Shown here: piece after piece, positions 7,086-10,003 of the stretch
How positions within the stretch are numbered: the first letter of the stretch is position 1
How the letters are laid out: each line of letters starts with the position of its first letter
NCBI GenBank assembly: GCA_035379765.1
Contig: DAOSVX010000025.1
Span: 1 to 10,003 of the forward strand
From: DAOSVX01 sp035379765
Lineage (GTDB): Bacteria; Bacillota_I; Bacilli_A; RF39; UBA660
DNA: 10,003 nt
Direction of reading: 5' to 3'
Notes under the pieces: model-generated
Told to the model about the DNA's origin: nothing
Database searches by the model: none
Seen by the model: the letters and a program-made list of their open reading frames with translations, nothing else
Position numbers and translations under genes: made by a program

Positions 7086-8480
7086 TTACTCCTTTTCACC
7101 ATCTAAGCTAAAACTCTTAGCAGTAGTTATTTTTACATCAACTATTTTACCTATTAAATCTTTTGTGCCAGAAAAGTTTACTAATTTCATCGTATCAGTA
7201 TAACCACTTACTTTAGTTTTATCTTTATCACTTAAACTAGTTACTAATACTTTAACAGTTTTGTTAAGTAGTTTTTTATTACTTGCTAAAGCATATTTAG
7301 TTATTAATACATTTAATTCTTTTAATCTATCTTCTTTTTCTTTCCTAGTAATAGTATCTTTTATTAAAGCAGCTGGGGTTCCTTCTCTTGGCGAATAAAC
7401 AAATGTATAGGCATGGTCAAATTTACATTCGTTTACCACATCCAAAGTATCTTGGAAATCTTTCTTACTTTCATTAGGAAATCCTACAATTATATCAGTG
7501 GAAATAGTTACATTAGGAATCTTCTTTTTAATTTTTTTATATAAAGTAATATATTCTTCTTTAGAATATCTTCTCCCCATCTTCTTTAAGATATCATTTG
7601 ATCCTGCTTGTAATGGTAGATGAATATAAGGCATTATATTTTCTTTAGCACTAATTACCTCAATCATTTCATCAGTAAAATCCCAAGGATGACTTGTTAC
7701 AAATCTAATTCTTGCTATTTTAGTAGCACTAACTAATTCTAATAATTTACTAAAATCTATCTCTCCAGCTATATCTTTACCATAAGCATTAACATTTTGG
7801 CCAAGTAAAGTTACTTCTTTATAGCCTTCTTTAACTAAATTATTTATTTCTTTAATTATATCCTCGTGATGGCGACTTCTTTGAGTTCCTCTTGTATAAG
7901 GAACAATACAATAAGTACAAAACTTATCACAACCATACATAATATTAACCCAAGCCGTATATTTAGAATCACGGTTATATTTTCTATTTTCAAAAACACT
8001 ACCAACATAACTTAAAACATTAATATCTTTTTCTTTATTTACTAACATATTATAAAATTCATGAATATTATGAGTCCCAAAAACAATATCAATATAAGGA
8101 TGATTATTTAGTATTTCTTTTACCACCACTTCTTCTTGAGCCATACAACCACAAACAGCTATTATTAAATCTTTTTTAGTTTTCTTTAAATGTTTTAATC
8201 TACCTAAAAAACCAAATACTTTATCGTGGACATTTTCTCTAATAGCACAAGTATTTAAAATAATTAAATCACTTTCTAAGTAATTAGTAGTTTCTGTAAA
8301 ACCTAAAGAAGTACAAATATTTCTTATCTGCTCACTATCATGGACATTCATCTGACATCCATAAGTTCTTAAATAAAATTTTTTACCTTTATATAAAGTA
8401 TTATCTTTAATATCTTTTAAATATATATATTCTGTTATTTCATCTCTTCTTCGAGCTTCTTTTATACTTGGTAGTTTCAT
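7086..8480 (-). CDS. miaB: tRNA-2-methylthio-N6-dimethylallyladenosine synthase MiaB
   Basis: MiaB is a radical SAM methylthiotransferase that converts i6A37 to ms2i6A37 in tRNAs reading UNN codons. The 464-residue product has the full architecture. The N-terminal UPF0004 domain carries cluster cysteines Cys42 (TYGCQMN), Cys78 (NTCAIRE) and Cys112 (CGCMAQE). The radical SAM motif CxxxCxxC is at 184, 188 and 191 within YGCDKFCTYCIVPYTRG. A C-terminal TRAM RNA-binding domain spans about 395-460. The CAIRENVHDK and GTQRSR stretches favour MiaB over the related MtaB and RimO. The start is supported by GGATGTGAT, an 8 of 9 match to the extended Shine-Dalgarno GGAGGTGAT, close to the ATG. The mutS/mutL neighbours common elsewhere are not seen in this window. 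Confidence 0.95.
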   Translation of the reverse strand: MKLPSIKEARRRDEITEYIYLKDIKDNTLYKGKKFYLRTYGCQMNVHDSEQIRNICTSLGFTETTNYLESDLIILNTCAIRENVHDKVFGFLGRLKHLKKTKKDLIIAVCGCMAQEEVVVKEILNNHPYIDIVFGTHNIHEFYNMLVNKEKDINVLSYVGSVFENRKYNRDSKYTAWVNIMYGCDKFCTYCIVPYTRGTQRSRHHEDIIKEINNLVKEGYKEVTLLGQNVNAYGKDIAGEIDFSKLLELVSATKIARIRFVTSHPWDFTDEMIEVISAKENIMPYIHLPLQAGSNDILKKMGRRYSKEEYITLYKKIKKKIPNVTISTDIIVGFPNESKKDFQDTLDVVNECKFDHAYTFVYSPREGTPAALIKDTITRKEKEDRLKELNVLITKYALASNKKLLNKTVKVLVTSLSDKDKTKVSGYTDTMKLVNFSGTKDLIGKIVDVKITTAKSFSLDGEKE

Positions 8481-8500
8481 AATATCACATCCGTTAATTG

Positions 8501-8506
8501 ATTATA
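8501..8506 (-). promoter_or_regulatory. Possible -10 element for miaB
   Basis: TATAAT on the minus strand lies 20 bases before the miaB start, in the 46-base gap after the pilin-like gene. The hexamer 17 bases upstream (TAGATT) is a poor -35 and there is no TG extension. Because no terminator is seen in the gap, read-through from the upstream genes is an alternative. Confidence 0.25.
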
Positions 8507-8526
8507 CTATGTTTTTAATAATAAAT

Positions 8527-9174
8527 CTAGGCAGTCCAATTAGCAGTTAAAGTGACATTTTCACTACCCATAATAAATTCAGTTCCATTTATTTGGCTAT
8601 CTTCTCCATTTACTGTCCAGCCGGTAAATGTATAGCCATCTTTAGTTGGTTCTTCAATAGTAATTACTTCTAAATAATATAATTCTTGAGGAGAAGTCCC
8701 ACTCCATACTCCACCATTAACATCAACTGTTAAAGTATGATAACGAAGAGGACAAGTTATACTTGAAGCTTCAAAAGTAGTTGGTTTTGTTACTGTAATA
8801 TTACCTATCATACCTTCAGTCACCACATAAGGATCTTTTGATACCCAAATAATAAATTTATTATTATAAGAAACAAAAACCGAACCAGAATAACCAGTTA
8901 AATCTTTTTCGACATAATCTGCCAAATCAGAAATAGAATAACAAAGTCCACTTTTAGTAACTACAGTTTCAGCCGACTTCATTTTAGCCGCATTAATAAA
9001 ATTAGCTGCTTCTTCAGCAAAAACCTTTTGTTTGTTTTTATCTAACATACTTAAAACAGAAGTAGTAGCAATAACAGTTAAAACACCTAAAATTGCTACA
9101 ACAACCAGTAATTCAATAAGTGTAAAGCCCTTTTTATTCCCCAAAATCGTTTTGGTAGTTGACCAAACTGGCAT
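8527..9174 (-). CDS. Type IV pilin-like protein with C-terminal InlB B-type repeat
   Basis: Residues 14-34 form a class III prepilin signal: a short basic leader ending NKKG, then FTLIELLVVVAILGVL. The expected cleavage is between Gly16 and Phe17, with Glu21 at mature position 5 and a hydrophobic helix to about 39. This implies processing by a prepilin peptidase and N-methylation. A small globular region follows, with Cys78 and Cys141 as the only cysteines, a possible disulfide. Residues about 145-215 match the Listeria-Bacteroides (InlB B, Flg_new) repeat: LTVDVNGGVW, then PTKDGYTFTGWTVNG, then ENVTLTANW. The protein ends right after this single repeat, and there is no LPxTG sorting signal. 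AAGGAG lies 6 bases before the ATG, so the start inside the upstream gene is real. Its partner and function are unknown; pseudopilin or minor pilin with a surface-exposed adhesive tip is an inference. Confidence 0.88.
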   Translation of the reverse strand: MPVWSTTKTILGNKKGFTLIELLVVVAILGVLTVIATTSVLSMLDKNKQKVFAEEAANFINAAKMKSAETVVTKSGLCYSISDLADYVEKDLTGYSGSVFVSYNNKFIIWVSKDPYVVTEGMIGNITVTKPTTFEASSITCPLRYHTLTVDVNGGVWSGTSPQELYYLEVITIEEPTKDGYTFTGWTVNGEDSQINGTEFIMGSENVTLTANWTA

Positions 9175-9808
9175 TATTAACTCCTTTTAAATTAGCAAAC
9201 TTATGAACTATATTACCTTTTATATCATCTTTTAAATCTACTTCATAAGTAGCTTCAACTTGATTTTCAAAAATAGTTTTGGTTCTTAATTTACATTTAG
9301 GTAAATCTTTAATCCTTTGTTCTATTTTAGAATTTACTTTGGCATCATATTTTAAAATTAATAAATATCTATTAGTAGGTTTAAAAATATAAGAATAAGA
9401 TAAGAAAAACAATAATCCTAGTACTATTGAAGCTATTATAGAAGGAATATATAACCCAGCTCCTACCATAATACCGGTGGCTATTGCCCAGAACATAAAT
9501 ATTGTATCTAATGGTTCTTTTATAGCTGTTCTAAACCTGACAATAGATAAAGCTCCAACCATACCTAAAGATAAAGCTAAATTAGAATTAATAGTTTTGA
9601 TAATTATAGAAGTTACCATGGATAATAAAATTAATGATAAAGAAAATGATTTAGAATAAATAACTCCACTATAAGTTTTTTTATAAATAAAAATTATAAA
9701 TATAGCAATTCCAAAACTAATAACCAAAGAAATTAACAATGATGATATGGATAAAGTTTCATTAAACTGCCCCAATACACTTGATTTAATAGCATCTATA
9801 ATACTCAT
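9134..9808 (-). CDS. DUF4956 family membrane protein
   Basis: The 224 residues show a hydrophobic N-terminal half with likely membrane segments near 22-42, 55-71, 101-118 and 120-140. The conserved core GMVGALSIVRFRTAIKEPLD (about 82-101), with basic residues between membrane segments, is the signature I recognise for DUF4956. The last 80 residues are soluble and mixed alpha/beta, resembling a small regulatory domain. The biochemical role of the family is unknown to me; its members are often encoded beside VTC-domain and CotH-kinase genes, as is the case here on the VTC side. The start overlaps the upstream stop as ATGA and has AGGAGG 6 bases before it. The 3' end overlaps the pilin-like gene by 41 bases, so all three genes are likely made together. 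Confidence 0.85.
   Translation of the reverse strand: MSIIDAIKSSVLGQFNETLSISSLLISLVISFGIAIFIIFIYKKTYSGVIYSKSFSLSLILLSMVTSIIIKTINSNLALSLGMVGALSIVRFRTAIKEPLDTIFMFWAIATGIMVGAGLYIPSIIASIVLGLLFFLSYSYIFKPTNRYLLILKYDAKVNSKIEQRIKDLPKCKLRTKTIFENQVEATYEVDLKDDIKGNIVHKFANLKGVNNASLVNYQNDFGE
9181..9186 (-). promoter_or_regulatory. Shine-Dalgarno AAGGAG of the pilin-like gene, inside the DUF4956 gene
   Basis: AAGGAG is placed 6 bases before the ATG at 9174, within the last codons of the upstream DUF4956 gene. It confirms the unusual overlapping start and supports translational coupling. No other Met codon lies between this start and the prepilin cleavage site. Confidence 0.8.
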
Positions 9809-10003
9809 TTTAATCCTCCTACCTCTTTACTTCTTTGAAATTTAGAAACTGATTCTCTTACTTCACTTATTGTACCAATTATATCACTTATTACTTTTGG
9901 TAGTATATCATATTTTACTTCTAATACTACTTCATTTTCATCTAAAACATTAATATTAGTAGCGTTTTTTGTAAATAAATCATAATTAAATCCTTGTGAT
10001 ACG
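9805..10003 (-). CDS. VTC-domain (polyphosphate polymerase-like) protein, C-terminal end only
   Basis: Only the last 65 residues are inside the window; the rest lies beyond base 10003. They contain VVLEVKYDILPKVISDII (residues 25-42 of the fragment) and then a SVSKFQRS stretch. This is the pattern I associate with the end of bacterial VTC domains, where an LEVKY strand is followed by a helix starting LP and an S-SK motif. VTC domains have the triphosphate tunnel fold, and the yeast Vtc4 member makes polyphosphate; the activity of bacterial forms next to DUF4956 genes is not settled as far as I know. The TGA stop (9807-9805) overlaps the start of the DUF4956 gene. The family call rests on a short fragment plus the matching neighbour. 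Confidence 0.72.
   Translation of the reverse strand, partial: VSQGFNYDLFTKNATNINVLDENEVVLEVKYDILPKVISDIIGTISEVRESVSKFQRSKEVGGLK

Noticed and set aside
6940..7203. Plus-strand open frame of about 87 residues
   Set aside because: It lies fully antisense to miaB and the TIM-barrel gene, both of which have clear family motifs.
9477..9659. Plus-strand open frame of about 60 residues
   Set aside because: It is the complement of the conserved core of the DUF4956 gene and shows no motif.
9805..9807. TGA read as Trp (Mollicutes code 4)
   Set aside because: The Trp codons I checked are TGG, and this TGA forms a normal ATGA stop/start overlap. Reading through would add only three residues before a TAG.
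1..10003. CRISPR array, insertion sequence, tRNA or rRNA gene
   Set aside because: I saw no spaced direct repeats, transposase motifs, terminal inverted repeats or tRNA/rRNA-like G+C-rich blocks in the window.

Overview
The window is strongly A+T-rich, and every gene I can support lies on the minus strand, so transcription runs from high to low coordinates. Genes are tightly packed, Shine-Dalgarno sequences of the AAGGAG/AGGAGG type are strong, and ileS is controlled by a T-box leader. The visible Trp codons are TGG, and TAA, TAG and TGA all appear as stops, which fits the standard bacterial code. Together this suggests a low-GC Bacillota, probably an uncultured host-associated lineage of the Bacilli/Erysipelotrichia/RF39 kind. 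The lineage is an inference from style, not from a marker gene.

Reading in the direction of transcription, the right end (about 10003 to 8527) is the accessory part. It holds the tail of a VTC-type (polyphosphate polymerase-like, TTM fold) protein, a DUF4956 membrane protein joined to it by an ATGA stop/start overlap, and a small type IV pilin-like protein. The start of the pilin-like gene lies inside the end of the DUF4956 gene. It carries a prepilin peptidase motif at its N-terminus and an InlB B-type (Listeria-Bacteroides, Flg_new) repeat at its C-terminus. The three genes form one translationally coupled unit whose promoter is outside the window. A surface or envelope role is the natural guess; no other pilus gene is visible.

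The middle (8480 to 6283) is miaB, the tRNA methylthiotransferase, followed 2 bases later by a xylose isomerase-like TIM-barrel protein of unknown substrate. The latter's ribosome binding site lies inside miaB.

The left part is translation and replication housekeeping. A perfect consensus promoter (TTGACA, 17-base spacer, TATAAT) starts just after the TIM-barrel stop codon. It drives a leader of about 210 bases with the hallmarks of an isoleucine T-box, then ileS. The ileS product is a long, type 2-like isoleucyl-tRNA synthetase whose HIGH motif reads GVHH. A terminator hairpin overlaps the ileS stop codon, and an extended -10 promoter follows for priA (replication restart helicase). Next comes fmt (methionyl-tRNA formyltransferase), which is cut by the window edge. 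No stretch over 300 bases lacks a gene; the largest gap, about 257 bases at 6026-6282, is the ileS promoter and T-box.
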